From: Candidatus Nanoarchaeia archaeon
GTDB taxonomy: Archaea; Nanoarchaeota; Nanoarchaeia; SCGC-AAA011-G17; JAFCDX01
Length of the DNA stretch: 64,000 bases
NCBI GenBank assembly: GCA_028717785.1
Contig: JAQUND010000001.1
Location: 134,936 to 198,935 of the forward strand
Direction: 5' to 3'
In this document: positions 38,269 through 46,939 of the stretch, piece after piece
Layout of the letters: each line of letters begins with the position of its first letter
How positions within the stretch are numbered: position 1 is the first letter of the stretch
Made by a program: the position numbers and the translations under genes
Notes under the pieces: model-generated
What the model was told of the DNA's origin: nothing
What the model saw: the letters and a program-made list of their open reading frames with translations, nothing else
Database searches by the model: none

Positions 38269-38519
38269 TGAAAAAATTTGATGATATTGATATAAAGATT
38301 CCATTAATTCAAGAAGATTTTTTTACTATTTTTAATTCTCAATTACCTCTTAACGAAGAGGAAAAGGAAAGAATAAAAACAAATTATTTTGATATGTATA
38401 ATTTATTTTTAAAAGAAGGAGCTAATCCTGAAGAATCTTTTGCAGCAATTAGAATATTATTTTTAAGTCAAGAACAACAAATTAAATATCGAATACATGA
38501 TGACAATAGAAACATTTAA
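38268..38519 (+). CDS. Hypothetical acidic protein (83 aa)
   Basis: Starts at the last base of the KptA stop, so translation is probably coupled. Helical; unknown. Confidence 0.55.
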   Translation: MKKFDDIDIKIPLIQEDFFTIFNSQLPLNEEEKERIKTNYFDMYNLFLKEGANPEESFAAIRILFLSQEQQIKYRIHDDNRNI

Positions 38520-38775
38520 TAAAATTGTACCAGGAGATGTATTTGCTTCTGGTATAATGCCAAATTCTCCAGAAGGTCTTTATATGACAAATAGTGGGGG
38601 AGAATTAAGATGGATAGCAAAAAAAGGATACGGTGATGATTGGGCCATTTACTGTCATTGGAGTTATAACGATGAAGAATGGATTAAAGAACATGGAGAT
38701 AAAGTAACATCCGAAACACACATTAAAAGATGTGTTCCTTGTGATACTGAAGTATTTAAAAAATACCGATATTAA
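38497..38775 (+). CDS. Hypothetical protein (92 aa)
   Basis: 'FNKIVPGDVFASGIMPNSPE' and Trp-rich 'WAIYCHWSYNDEEW' resemble small phage proteins with a barrel fold. Start overlaps the previous gene by 23 bp. Confidence 0.58.
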   Translation: MMTIETFNKIVPGDVFASGIMPNSPEGLYMTNSGGELRWIAKKGYGDDWAIYCHWSYNDEEWIKEHGDKVTSETHIKRCVPCDTEVFKKYRY

Positions 38776-38809
38776 TATTATTTTTGATAAAGCTTTATAT
38801 AAATAATTT

Positions 38810-39055
38810 ATGGCAGTTTCAGAATTATTTAATACATTATGTTGTTGTTCATGTGGAGGATGTTGTTCAAAAGATAAATTATGTAATCAATGTGAAATAG
38901 CAACATTAAAAGCTAATGGATTTTCAGAAAATTTAGTAAATGAAATACACGGATTAAAATATAAATCAAAAAATCATAGTAATTCATTTGAATTTTCTGA
39001 ATTATATTATAAATTAAAAGAATTAAATAATCGTTATTTAATTAATAATAATTAA
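38810..39055 (+). CDS. Cys-rich small protein (81 aa)
   Basis: N-terminal 'LCCCSCGGCCSKDKLCNQC' holds nine Cys within 20 residues, suggesting a zinc or iron-sulfur centre. The remainder is helical. Unknown. Confidence 0.6.
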   Translation: MAVSELFNTLCCCSCGGCCSKDKLCNQCEIATLKANGFSENLVNEIHGLKYKSKNHSNSFEFSELYYKLKELNNRYLINNN

Positions 39056-39084
39056 AACTTATTTTTAATTTACCTCTAAAAATT

Positions 39085-39369
39085 ATGGAAGATAGAAATC
39101 GTTATTTAGAATCCGATGGGTTATATTGGGAATCCGAAACCCATGAATGGTTTCATGATAAAGGAAATACTTCTTATGCTCAAGAAGGAATTGTAAAACT
39201 TCCGAATATTTTTTGTTTTGTAATTAGAAATAAAGCTACTGGAAAATATGATAGAGTTGTTATGGATGCTCAAATTCATGAAATTATATACGAAACAAAG
39301 GGTTTAGAAGAATTAGGAGTTTATTTGGATAAATTAAAATTTTTAAAAAATTTTGGGGATGACAAATGA
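39085..39369 (+). CDS. Hypothetical protein (94 aa)
   Basis: Soluble alpha/beta protein in the operon leading to the Thg1-like gene. Family not recognised. Confidence 0.58.
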   Translation: MEDRNRYLESDGLYWESETHEWFHDKGNTSYAQEGIVKLPNIFCFVIRNKATGKYDRVVMDAQIHEIIYETKGLEELGVYLDKLKFLKNFGDDK

Positions 39370-39553
39370 TATAACAATAAATCCTATTGAAATAGCAAAA
39401 CTTCCTGATGGAAGCATAAAAGATGCAGAAACAATAAGACAAATCGCTCTTTATTCTATTAAATATCATGATAATTCTTTAAATAAAAAAATTTATCCTC
39501 TTTTTGAATATGTTGGTTTATATCCACAAGTAATAAATAAATTTGAAATATAA
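39359..39553 (+). CDS. Hypothetical protein (64 aa)
   Basis: The ATG at 39359 overlaps the previous stop. Product 'MTNDITINPIEIAKLPDGSI'; unknown function. Confidence 0.5.
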   Translation: MTNDITINPIEIAKLPDGSIKDAETIRQIALYSIKYHDNSLNKKIYPLFEYVGLYPQVINKFEI

Positions 39554-39555
39554 AA

Positions 39556-40323
39556 ATGAAAGATGATCTTGGCAAAAGAATGAAAGAACAGTATGAAGTT
39601 AGAACTCGTACTTTTCTTCCACGAAGAACATATACTATAATTCGTTTAGATGGTAAAGCTTTTCATTCATTTACAAAAAATATGAGAAGACCTTATGATG
39701 AAGATCTTATGAAAGCTATGGATAATACTACTTTAAAACTTTGCGAAGATATTCAAGGATCTAAATTTGCATATGTTCAATCGGATGAAATTTCTATACT
39801 TCTTACCGATTTTGAAAACATTAATACTTGTGCTTGGTTTGATGGTCAAGTTCAAAAAATGGTTTCTGTTTCCGCATCTATTGCAACAGCTAATTTTAAT
39901 AAAATTATGCTTAATCAATATTTTGGTATTTCTAATGCTCCTACTCAAAAATTAGCTTATTTTGATTCAAGAGTTTATACAATACCGGATCCAACTGAAG
40001 TAGAAAATTATTTTATATGGAGACAAAAAGATGCTGTTAGAAATTCTATTCAAATGACAGCTCAATCTCTTTATTCCCATAAAGAACTTATGGGAAAAAG
40101 TTCTAACGAACAACAAGAAATGATTTTTCAAAAAGGAACTAATTGGAATGATATGCCTGATGGTTTTAAAAGAGGTAGATTAATTAAACAATTTTCTTTT
40201 TTTGATACAGAATCAGGAAGTCCCGAACCTATATATCTAGGAACTAATTGGAAAGTAGAATCCTCTTTTGATTTTGTTAAAGAAAGAGGAGAATTAATAG
40301 ATCTTATTCCTAAAATAAAATAA
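39556..40323 (+). CDS. Thg1-like 3'-5' polymerase (tRNA-His guanylyltransferase family)
   Basis: Adds nucleotides to the 5' end of tRNA in the 3'-5' direction. Palm-domain signatures 'IIRLDGKAFHSFTK' (Asp32 predicted metal ligand) and 'YVQSDEISILL' (Asp77-Glu78), and a conserved 'SVSASIATANFN' stretch. 255 aa, typical of bacterial and phage Thg1-like proteins, which usually repair truncated tRNA 5' ends rather than add G-1. Both tRNA-His genes here already encode G-1, favouring a repair or proofreading role. Confidence 0.92.
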   Translation: MKDDLGKRMKEQYEVRTRTFLPRRTYTIIRLDGKAFHSFTKNMRRPYDEDLMKAMDNTTLKLCEDIQGSKFAYVQSDEISILLTDFENINTCAWFDGQVQKMVSVSASIATANFNKIMLNQYFGISNAPTQKLAYFDSRVYTIPDPTEVENYFIWRQKDAVRNSIQMTAQSLYSHKELMGKSSNEQQEMIFQKGTNWNDMPDGFKRGRLIKQFSFFDTESGSPEPIYLGTNWKVESSFDFVKERGELIDLIPKIK

Positions 40324-40330
40324 CCTAAAA

Positions 40331-40585
40331 ATGATGTTTAATATATCTATAGATGAATTAAAAGTTAGTTTACAAGGATCTTCTCCTGTTTGGTTTACTT
40401 ATGTAAAAACTGATGGGTCTACTGTAAAAGCTTTAGGAACATTAAATAAGGATCTTATTCCAGAAGAATTTAAACCTAAAGATTCTTCCAGAAATACTGG
40501 AGAAAATGTAAAATATTTTGATTTAAATAAAAATGCTTGGAGATCTTTAAGATTGGATTGCTCTATAGTAACAATAATTGAATAA
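40331..40585 (+). CDS. DUF2693-like SH3 beta-barrel protein (84 aa)
   Basis: 'VWFTYVKTDGSTVKALGTLN', 'KDLIPEEFKP' and 'YFDLNKNAWRSLRLD' match the pattern of the DUF2693 family found mostly in Bacteroidota and their phages. Function unknown. Confidence 0.72.
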   Translation: MMFNISIDELKVSLQGSSPVWFTYVKTDGSTVKALGTLNKDLIPEEFKPKDSSRNTGENVKYFDLNKNAWRSLRLDCSIVTIIE

Positions 40586-40788
40586 TATTAATACAGAGAA
40601 TTCGTCGCACTACGGTGAGAAACTTCAGAACATCTCAGCTTAAATCGGGAGGCCTAATCAGCCGTTAATACCGATGAGGATGCAACCAAAACAGATTTAG
40701 ATGGTGAGCTGATCTATGATAATCGGGTTTGGGCCAATAGATAAATGACGAAATAAAGCAGAATTCTGGGTAAGCTTATATTAATATT
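40584..40788 (+). ncRNA. rnpB: RNase P RNA
   Basis: AATATTAATA (40584-40593) and TATTAATATT (40779-40788) close the molecule as P1. Conserved region I (GAGAAACTTCAGAAC, near 40617) and conserved region V (GCAGAATTCTGGGTAAGC, near 40758) are present, and they pair as P4 through TTCAGAA/TTCTGGG, a compensated version of the usual bacterial CCGGG/CCCGG. The diagnostic AGATAAATGA stands just upstream of region V. At about 205 nt it is much smaller than bacterial RNase P RNAs. It would mature tRNA 5' ends, possibly with the host RnpA protein; no rnpA is visible here. Confidence 0.85.
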
Positions 40789-40795
40789 TTTAAAA

Positions 40796-40862
40796 GGGCC
40801 TTTAGCTCAGATAGAGCATGGTATAAATATCAAGGTCGAAGGTTTGAATCCTTCAAGGCCCA
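40796..40862 (+). tRNA. 67-nt tRNA-like RNA with shrunken D and anticodon loops
   Basis: Acceptor GGGCCTT/AAGGCCC, D-stem GCTC/GAGC with a 5-nt loop AGATA, anticodon-position stem TGGTA/TATCA with only a TAAA loop, T-arm GAAGG-TTTGAAT-CCTTC. It cannot present a normal anticodon. It lies 7 bp after the RNase P RNA. Confidence 0.7.
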
Positions 40863-40890
40863 CATATTTTATAATTTAAAACTAAAAACT

Positions 40891-41430
40891 ATGTTAGATT
40901 TATTATTAGGATTAACTTTGTTTGGAAGTACTATATTAGGAATAGCCCTATTTATGTTTTTCCTTTTTTTATGTTTTGTTGCTGATGTTAAAAAAGATGG
41001 ATTTATTGCAACATTTTCTCTTATTGTAATGGGGGTATTATATTATTTCTGGGGTAAAGAATCTTGGGTTACTTTAATATCTTTTATTTCAATTAAATCT
41101 ATTTTTTTATATATTGGATTAGGATTTATTCATGCTATTATTAGAATTTACTTTTATGGAAGAGAGGAAATGAAAAAAGTAAATGAATATAGATCAGGGG
41201 GAAATTCCTATGATTATAGTATAAATAAAAATATTAAATCTAATGTTTTTAGGTGGTGGTTATTATGGCCTATTTCATTTATTATTTGGGTTATACAGGA
41301 TATGGTAAAAGATATTTATGATTGGGTATATAATAAATTGGATAAATTTTTTAATTATATAATGGATTTAGGAATTAAATCAGTTCCAGAAGTTCCTAAA
41401 CCCGAAGATAAATCTAAAAAATTTAAATAA
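40891..41430 (+). CDS. Multi-pass membrane protein (179 aa)
   Basis: Three hydrophobic segments in the first 85 residues and a further one near 115-135, then a charged tail ('PEVPKPEDKSKKFK'). Unknown. Confidence 0.6.
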   Translation: MLDLLLGLTLFGSTILGIALFMFFLFLCFVADVKKDGFIATFSLIVMGVLYYFWGKESWVTLISFISIKSIFLYIGLGFIHAIIRIYFYGREEMKKVNEYRSGGNSYDYSINKNIKSNVFRWWLLWPISFIIWVIQDMVKDIYDWVYNKLDKFFNYIMDLGIKSVPEVPKPEDKSKKFK

Positions 41431-41441
41431 ATTTTAAAATT

Positions 41442-41660
41442 ATGGAAAATATAACAATAGAGTTGGGTCAACTTTTATTTCCATTAGCATTATTAACATT
41501 ATTTTGGGGATTAGGATTTTTCGATAAAAATTTAACAGCATGGTTTTTTAAATGGAAATGTTGGAAAATGTTAATCATATGTTTATTATCTTGGATATTA
41601 TTTGCATTGTCCATTATATATGTATTATATAAAAAAGGTCTTCTTATTAATCATATTTAA
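41442..41660 (+). CDS. Two-helix membrane protein (72 aa)
   Basis: Two hydrophobic helices separated by a Trp-rich loop. Next to another membrane protein, possibly forming a pair. Unknown. Confidence 0.55.
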   Translation: MENITIELGQLLFPLALLTLFWGLGFFDKNLTAWFFKWKCWKMLIICLLSWILFALSIIYVLYKKGLLINHI

Positions 41661-41669
41661 ATAATAGTA

Positions 41670-42722
41670 ATGAAAACTAGCAGTTGTTCAATTAAATTAT
41701 TAGAAAAAGCTTATATTGGTGAACGAGTAAGAATGAGTAGTGATTCTTCTACAGTTCCTTTTAAAAATACCCCAATGAAAGGAGTTAAAATTATAGGATA
41801 TAGTACTCTTGGTTTTAGATTATCTCATCCTAATTTACCAAAAGAAGTTTGGGTAGATTTTCATCAATTGCCTTTAACCCAGTTAAATATTTTAAATGGC
41901 GAAATTCAAAATGAAATAACATTTGTTGAAAATATAATAAATCATAAAATGGAGCTTATCAAAACTGATATGCTTGATTATATTGAATTATTAGATATTA
42001 GATTTAGAGAACAATTTAAAAAAATTTTAACTTTATCAGATATTGTTCCCGGGGATACTATTACAAGTGCTTTATGTGAAAATGGAGAGCCAATGATTTA
42101 TTTAGGTTCATGGTATACTAAGGGAATAATTAAAGACAAATGGTATTCCTATGGAAATAGAATTCCAAAATATTATTTATCTAATGTTTCTCCATTACGA
42201 GCTTTTTTCTTAGTAAAAACTTCAGAAATTCTTCCTACTAAAAAACAAAGAGAAATAGCAATGCAATATTCTGGATTTGGCAAATTTAATTATAATGATC
42301 GTTGGGGAAACAGAGAAAAAGAATATAAAGAAGCAGAAAAATTATTTGATATAAAAGTAAAAGAATTAAATAAGAATGCCGAAACTTATCATATTATTAA
42401 TTTTCCTACAACATCTAAAAAAATTCTAAATATAATTCCTACTAATGAACATATAAAGGAATTTGAAAATAAAGATTTTAATAAAGATTTTATTTTTAAT
42501 AATATTACTAATAATTCCGGATATGATGAATTATGTGTAATTATAGAAAAACATAAAGAAATTTGTGTTGATAACTTTCCTATTATTTTTGAATCTTATC
42601 ATTCTTCTTGTCCAGATATACAATTTTTAGCAGATTCTAAAGAAAATATCAACGATGTTTCTAGAATTTTTATAAAAGAATACTTTGGAATAAAGTTAGA
42701 GGAGGAATTAAGAAATGCTTAA
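41670..42722 (+). CDS. Hypothetical protein (350 aa)
   Basis: Large soluble protein. The central part contains 'LSDIVPGDTITSALCENGEP', the kind of repeated beta module seen in small phage proteins (compare 38497). I do not recognise a catalytic motif. Overlaps the next gene by 8 bp. Confidence 0.65.
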   Translation: MKTSSCSIKLLEKAYIGERVRMSSDSSTVPFKNTPMKGVKIIGYSTLGFRLSHPNLPKEVWVDFHQLPLTQLNILNGEIQNEITFVENIINHKMELIKTDMLDYIELLDIRFREQFKKILTLSDIVPGDTITSALCENGEPMIYLGSWYTKGIIKDKWYSYGNRIPKYYLSNVSPLRAFFLVKTSEILPTKKQREIAMQYSGFGKFNYNDRWGNREKEYKEAEKLFDIKVKELNKNAETYHIINFPTTSKKILNIIPTNEHIKEFENKDFNKDFIFNNITNNSGYDELCVIIEKHKEICVDNFPIIFESYHSSCPDIQFLADSKENINDVSRIFIKEYFGIKLEEELRNA

Positions 42723-42918
42723 AAAATTAAAAACTTTTTTTAAAAGAAATAATAAAAAGAAAGAAAATATAGTAAATCAAGACATTATTAATTTTAGATA
42801 TAAACTTATAGAAGAATATTGTAAAAGAAATGTTGATGCATATACTCGATCTATTTATGAAGAAATTTTAAGAAATTTCAATAATCATTTTTCTATGAGA
42901 GGATATGATATTGGATAA
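42715..42918 (+). CDS. Small basic protein (67 aa)
   Basis: Lys-rich N-terminus ('MLKKLKTFFKRNNKKKENIV') followed by a helix. Translationally coupled to the previous gene. Unknown. Confidence 0.5.
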   Translation: MLKKLKTFFKRNNKKKENIVNQDIINFRYKLIEEYCKRNVDAYTRSIYEEILRNFNNHFSMRGYDIG

Positions 42919-42942
42919 ATTTAACCTTTAAAAATAAAAATT

Positions 42943-43488
42943 ATGAACTTTATTATTTCATTAGTACTTTGGGCTATTTTATTTTTATCATCTGCTGGTT
43001 TAAAATCTATTTCAACCGGAGATTGGAAATGTGCATTTTTAGTTTTTCAAGTAATATTTAGTATTACCTTTTTTATATTCTTTATTGTGGCTATATTTTA
43101 TCAATTAGATTGGATAGGAGCAAGTAAAAGAATAAAAAATTCTTATGAACGACAAAAAAAAGCATTAATTCTTTATGAAGCAAAGAATATAGAATTAAAA
43201 ACTTATTATGAAAAATATTTAGGTAATAATTATCCAAATTTTGAAAAAGATATTTTTATAAAAATAGCAGAAAATCAACCAAAAGAAATAATGGCTTTAT
43301 TTCAAGCTTATCCTGAGCTAAAATCTTCTTTAACTATTACCGATCTTATAAAAAATATTACAGGATTAGTAGGAGAAATTTGTGAAATAAAAAATAATAT
43401 AAACCATGATGTTGAAAAATTAGAAAATATTAAAACTGATTCTTGGTTAATCTGGAAACCTCAAATTCAATTAGATTATATAAGTTAA
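42943..43488 (+). CDS. Membrane-anchored helical protein (181 aa)
   Basis: Two helices (about residues 3-20 and 32-55) and a long charged helical domain. The architecture resembles the LemA-like proteins at 16706 and 45627, but the characteristic FPSN segment is not evident. Confidence 0.58.
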   Translation: MNFIISLVLWAILFLSSAGLKSISTGDWKCAFLVFQVIFSITFFIFFIVAIFYQLDWIGASKRIKNSYERQKKALILYEAKNIELKTYYEKYLGNNYPNFEKDIFIKIAENQPKEIMALFQAYPELKSSLTITDLIKNITGLVGEICEIKNNINHDVEKLENIKTDSWLIWKPQIQLDYIS

Positions 43489-43490
43489 AT

Positions 43491-43721
43491 ATGGCAAAGG
43501 TAATTTTAAAGTGGGAATTAAAATCTGTTAATTTTGATAAATTAAAATCTGAATTACCAAAAGAAATTCAAGAAAGAATTGGTTCGGCTCATTGTAAATT
43601 ATGTGTTCTTGCTTCAGGTCTTATGTGTATTTATAGAAAAGCTTGTAGAGCAAACAAAAATGAAATTTTTATTAATAGTAAAATTGAAAAAATGAAAAAT
43701 GAAAGAAAATCTTCAAAATAA
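43491..43721 (+). CDS. Small Cys-containing protein (76 aa)
   Basis: The start at 43491 follows the previous stop. 'AHCKLCVLASGLMCIYRKAC' has four Cys that may bind metal. Overlaps the next gene by 23 bp. Confidence 0.55.
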   Translation: MAKVILKWELKSVNFDKLKSELPKEIQERIGSAHCKLCVLASGLMCIYRKACRANKNEIFINSKIEKMKNERKSSK

Positions 43722-44292
43722 TTTACTTAAAAAATACCCAGAATTTTTTTCTTATTTAAATGAAGGAAGAAAAATTTATACAGGTAATAATGGTATAAAA
43801 GAATTACTAAATCAAAAAGCTATAGTTTTACCTATTCAGTTTGGATTTGAATGTGGAGATGGATGGTATTTACTTTTAAATGAATTAATGAGTAATATCC
43901 AAGAACATATGAAATGGAAAAATGAATATGCAGATAGAAAACTTAAATGGGAAATAGCAGAAAAAATAGTTTTTTGGATAAGAAATAAAATATCTAATAA
44001 ATTTGGAAGATATTTAGAAAAAATTTTACCTAAAGGAAGACCTCATATAATTTTACAAATAGATCAAATTAAAGAAAAATTCGGAGGGTTAAGATTTTAC
44101 TATTCAGGAGGGGATGATGAAATATCGGGAATGGTTAGATTAGCAGAATCACTTTCTTATCATATTTGTGAATTTTGTGGAACTACTCATAATGTAGGAA
44201 TGACTAAAGGATGGTTTTCTACTATATGTAAATCATGTTTAGAATTAAATCCGAGATTAAATAATTTAAAATGGGAACTTAATATAAATTGA
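43699..44292 (+). CDS. Conserved phage protein with zinc-binding tail (197 aa)
   Basis: The segment 'IKEKFGGLRFYYSGGDDEIS' and the following 'CEFCGTTHNVG...CKSC' are a pattern seen in many phage proteins of unknown function. Helical N-terminal half, zinc-ribbon C-terminal part. Confidence 0.7.
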   Translation: MKENLQNNLLKKYPEFFSYLNEGRKIYTGNNGIKELLNQKAIVLPIQFGFECGDGWYLLLNELMSNIQEHMKWKNEYADRKLKWEIAEKIVFWIRNKISNKFGRYLEKILPKGRPHIILQIDQIKEKFGGLRFYYSGGDDEISGMVRLAESLSYHICEFCGTTHNVGMTKGWFSTICKSCLELNPRLNNLKWELNIN

Positions 44293-44295
44293 AAA

Positions 44296-44559
44296 ATGGA
44301 AGTAGAAAAATTAAACAATAATTGGAAATTGAAATCTATTGATATTCAATTTAAAAAAGGCTATAATTTTGAAGAGGACCCCGAAAAACAAAAAGACAGA
44401 TATGAAGGTATGATAAAATTTGAAAATGATGAATCAGAATCATTTTCTTTTAAAATAAAACCAGATATGGCTAATAAATATATTGGTTTAATTGCCCAAG
44501 ATATAGTAACAGCAGCAACGGGATTAGGAGAACGATTAAAAGAATCTTTAGGACTTTAA
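44296..44559 (+). CDS. Hypothetical protein (87 aa)
   Basis: Beta-rich N-terminal part and a C-terminal amphipathic helix ending 'AATGLGERLKESLGL'. Unknown. Confidence 0.55.
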   Translation: MEVEKLNNNWKLKSIDIQFKKGYNFEEDPEKQKDRYEGMIKFENDESESFSFKIKPDMANKYIGLIAQDIVTAATGLGERLKESLGL

Positions 44560-44561
44560 TT

Positions 44562-45041
44562 ATGAATAGAATTATAATTTGTGGGCCTTCTTGTGCAGGT
44601 AAAACTTTTTTACGTCAAAAATTAGAAAAAAGAGGATTTCATTTTGATATTTCTTATACTTCCAGAACTCAACGACCTGAAGAAATAAATGGGGTTCATT
44701 ATAATTTTCTTTCTAAAAAAGAGTTTGAAGAAAAAATAGAAAAAAATTATTTCTATGAATATGTTCAATATAATGGGGATTATTATGGAACAGGAATGAT
44801 AGAATGGAAAAATTCTGATGGTTTTATTATGGAAACTGATGGAATAAAACATATTAACAAAGAAGATAGAAAAAATTCATTCATTATTTTTCTTAATCCT
44901 CCATTAAAAATTCGAACAGAAAGAATGAAAAAAGAAAGAAAATGGAATAATAAAGAAATAATTGTAAGAATCTTAACAGATAAAAATAAATTTAAGGATT
45001 TTTCTGATTATGATTTAATTATATCCGACTCAAATTTTTAA
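44562..45041 (+). CDS. Guanylate kinase-like nucleotide kinase (159 aa)
   Basis: P-loop 'GPSCAGKT' at the N-terminus, then 'SYTSRTQRPEEINGVHYNF' equivalent to the GMP-binding 'TTR.PR.GE..G..Y.F' segment of guanylate kinases. Shorter than bacterial Gmk (about 200 aa), with a reduced C-terminal part. Probably phosphorylates GMP or dGMP, as T4 gp1 does for dNMPs. Confidence 0.85.
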   Translation: MNRIIICGPSCAGKTFLRQKLEKRGFHFDISYTSRTQRPEEINGVHYNFLSKKEFEEKIEKNYFYEYVQYNGDYYGTGMIEWKNSDGFIMETDGIKHINKEDRKNSFIIFLNPPLKIRTERMKKERKWNNKEIIVRILTDKNKFKDFSDYDLIISDSNF

Positions 45042-45044
45042 TAA

Positions 45045-45590
45045 ATGATAAGATCTATTATATTATATGGGGATCCTATTTTAGAATTAGAAAGTACGGA
45101 AGTACAAAAAAATTCTAAAATTGATATTAAACCTATTATAGTAGATATGTTTGAAACAATGCATAAAGCTAATGGAGTAGGACTTGCTGCTATTCAAATT
45201 GGTATACCTCTTAGAATATTTATAATCGATGCTCATTTAAATATTCAAAATATTCCGGAGTTTAATTTTACAGGAACATTTATTAATCCTAATATTTTAA
45301 AAGAATTTGGGAATTTAGTAAAACATCCTGAAGGATGTCTTTCTGTTCCTCAAATTACAGCTCTTGTTGAGAGGTTATCAAATATTGAATTAGAATGGTG
45401 GGATGAAAATTGGGAATATCATAAACAAGAATTTAATGGATATACTGCTAGAATTATTCAACATGAATATGAACATTTAAATGGTAATATTTATATTGAT
45501 AGATTGGATAAAATGTGGAAGAAGATGTTAGAAAGTCCTTTAAATTTGATAAGTAAAAGAAAATTAGAAGTTCCGTATTTATTTAAATAA
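45045..45590 (+). CDS. def: Peptide deformylase
   Basis: All three motifs are intact: 'GVGLAAIQIG' (residues 44-53), 'HPEGCLSVP' and 'QHEYEHLNG' (HExxH). Removes the formyl group from nascent phage proteins. 181 aa; phage deformylases are often shorter, so this looks like a complete bacterial-type enzyme. Confidence 0.95.
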   Translation: MIRSIILYGDPILELESTEVQKNSKIDIKPIIVDMFETMHKANGVGLAAIQIGIPLRIFIIDAHLNIQNIPEFNFTGTFINPNILKEFGNLVKHPEGCLSVPQITALVERLSNIELEWWDENWEYHKQEFNGYTARIIQHEYEHLNGNIYIDRLDKMWKKMLESPLNLISKRKLEVPYLFK

Positions 45591-45595
45591 ATTTG

Positions 45596-45603
45596 TATAT
45601 TTG
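45596..45603 (+). promoter_or_regulatory. Promoter, -7 box TATATTTG
   Basis: TTTGTATATTTGC 24 bp upstream of the LemA-like gene. Confidence 0.72.
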
Positions 45604-45626
45604 CTATAAATTTTAAACTTAAAACA

Positions 45627-46184
45627 ATGGAAGAAAATAAAAATTTTTTTAAAAAAAATTGGAAAAACTTATTAATCGGAGGAGGAATTGTTATTATTTT
45701 AGTTCTAGGAATTATTATATATGCAGTTAGTACCTCTAATGGAGAAGTTAGATTACGTGCTAAAATTAGTGGTCAACAAGAAATGACTGAAGCTTATTAT
45801 ACTGCGCTTTGGGAAATTCTTACTACTAAAGCCGGGGTTGCTAAAGAATATGCTTCAAAATTTAAAGAAATTCAAGTAGCAATCATGGAAGGAAGATACT
45901 CAACAGGCGGAGAACTTATGAAATGGATTCAAGAAGCTAATCCGGAATTTGATGCTTCCCTATATAAGGATGTAATGAATTCTATTGAAGCTAAAAGAGA
46001 AGGATTTTTTATTGAACAAAAAAAGCTCCGGGATATGGCTGTAGAACATGAAACTATGCTTAAAACCTGGCCAAGTAGCATTATATGTGGTGATAGAGAA
46101 CCTATTAAAGTAATTATATTGAAAAATACAGCTACTAAAAAAGCTTATGAAACCGGAACAGATTCTTCTCCAGTTCTCTTTTAA
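45627..46184 (+). CDS. LemA-family membrane protein (185 aa)
   Basis: One N-terminal helix (about residues 15-35) and a helical domain ending 'SIEAKREGFFIEQKKLRDMA' and 'TMLKTWPSSIICG', which fits the LemA C-terminal pattern. Its own promoter and terminator and less AT-biased codons indicate high expression. It is a paralog of the C-terminal half of 16706. Function of LemA proteins is not established. Confidence 0.75.
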   Translation: MEENKNFFKKNWKNLLIGGGIVIILVLGIIIYAVSTSNGEVRLRAKISGQQEMTEAYYTALWEILTTKAGVAKEYASKFKEIQVAIMEGRYSTGGELMKWIQEANPEFDASLYKDVMNSIEAKREGFFIEQKKLRDMAVEHETMLKTWPSSIICGDREPIKVIILKNTATKKAYETGTDSSPVLF

Positions 46185-46202
46185 AAAATATAAAAAAATT
46201 GA

Positions 46203-46233
46203 AAAAAGTTGAATTTTATTCAACTTTTTTTTG
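46203..46233 (+). terminator. Rho-independent terminator
   Basis: AAAAAGTTGAA-TTTTA-TTCAACTTTTTTT. Confidence 0.9.
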
Positions 46234-46264
46234 TGAAAAATTTTTTTACTATGGAAGGATTTTG

Positions 46265-46272
46265 TATATTTG
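46265..46272 (+). promoter_or_regulatory. Promoter, -7 box TATATTTG
   Basis: ATTTTGTATATTTGC 23 bp before the ATG at 46296, after a T-rich stretch at about -33. Confidence 0.78.
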
Positions 46273-46295
46273 CATTGTATATAAAATTTAATATT

Positions 46296-46868
46296 ATGAA
46301 AATCGAAATAGATGTACCTGATGGAGTTTCTGGAGATTGGAGAATAGAAACTTTTATAGTAGAAGAAAGAGAATTATCTCAAGTATTATCTCTTTTAAAA
46401 ACTGGAAGAGGAGTTCCTGCTGGAACTTATAAAAGACTTATGCACCGGAGAGATGTAGTAATGAGTAATACTCCTGATGAAATTAGGGATTTTTTAAACT
46501 TCTTTTATAAAGCAAAAGGAAGTATCCTAATTAATGGTCTTGGAATGGGAGTACTAATTAAAGCTCTTTTAACTAAACCTGAAGTTACCGATATTACTGT
46601 TATTGAATTATCCCCGGATGTAATAAAATTATCGGGGCCAACATATGAAAAAGATTCTAGAGTAACTATTATTCAATCTGATGCTTTTACTTGGAAACCC
46701 CCAAAAGGTAAAAAATATGATGCTGTATGGCATGATATTTGGGATTATTTATGTGGTGATAATATCCCCGAAATGGATAAATTACATAGAAAATATAGAT
46801 CTAAAACAGCATATCAAGAAAGTTGGGGAAGAGCTTTTTGTAAAAGAGCTGTTAGAGGATATTATTAA
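46296..46868 (+). CDS. SAM-dependent methyltransferase-like / spermidine synthase-like protein (190 aa)
   Basis: A Rossmann methyltransferase core: 'SILINGLGMGVLIKALL' (glycine loop), 'DITVIELSPDVIKL' (acidic residue after strand 2) and 'RVTIIQSDAF'. The spacing resembles the spermidine-synthase-like group. Substrate unknown. Confidence 0.75.
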   Translation: MKIEIDVPDGVSGDWRIETFIVEERELSQVLSLLKTGRGVPAGTYKRLMHRRDVVMSNTPDEIRDFLNFFYKAKGSILINGLGMGVLIKALLTKPEVTDITVIELSPDVIKLSGPTYEKDSRVTIIQSDAFTWKPPKGKKYDAVWHDIWDYLCGDNIPEMDKLHRKYRSKTAYQESWGRAFCKRAVRGYY

Positions 46869-46913
46869 AACGAAACTTTAACGAAATAAATTTTATTTAA
46901 CTTCTTTTTTTAA

Positions 46914-46921
46914 TATATTTG
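46914..46921 (+). promoter_or_regulatory. Promoter, -7 box TATATTTG
   Basis: TTAATATATTTG 18 bp before the ATG at 46940, with TTTAACG and TTTAAC upstream. Confidence 0.75.
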
Positions 46922-46939
46922 TCTATAAATTTTTTTGAA

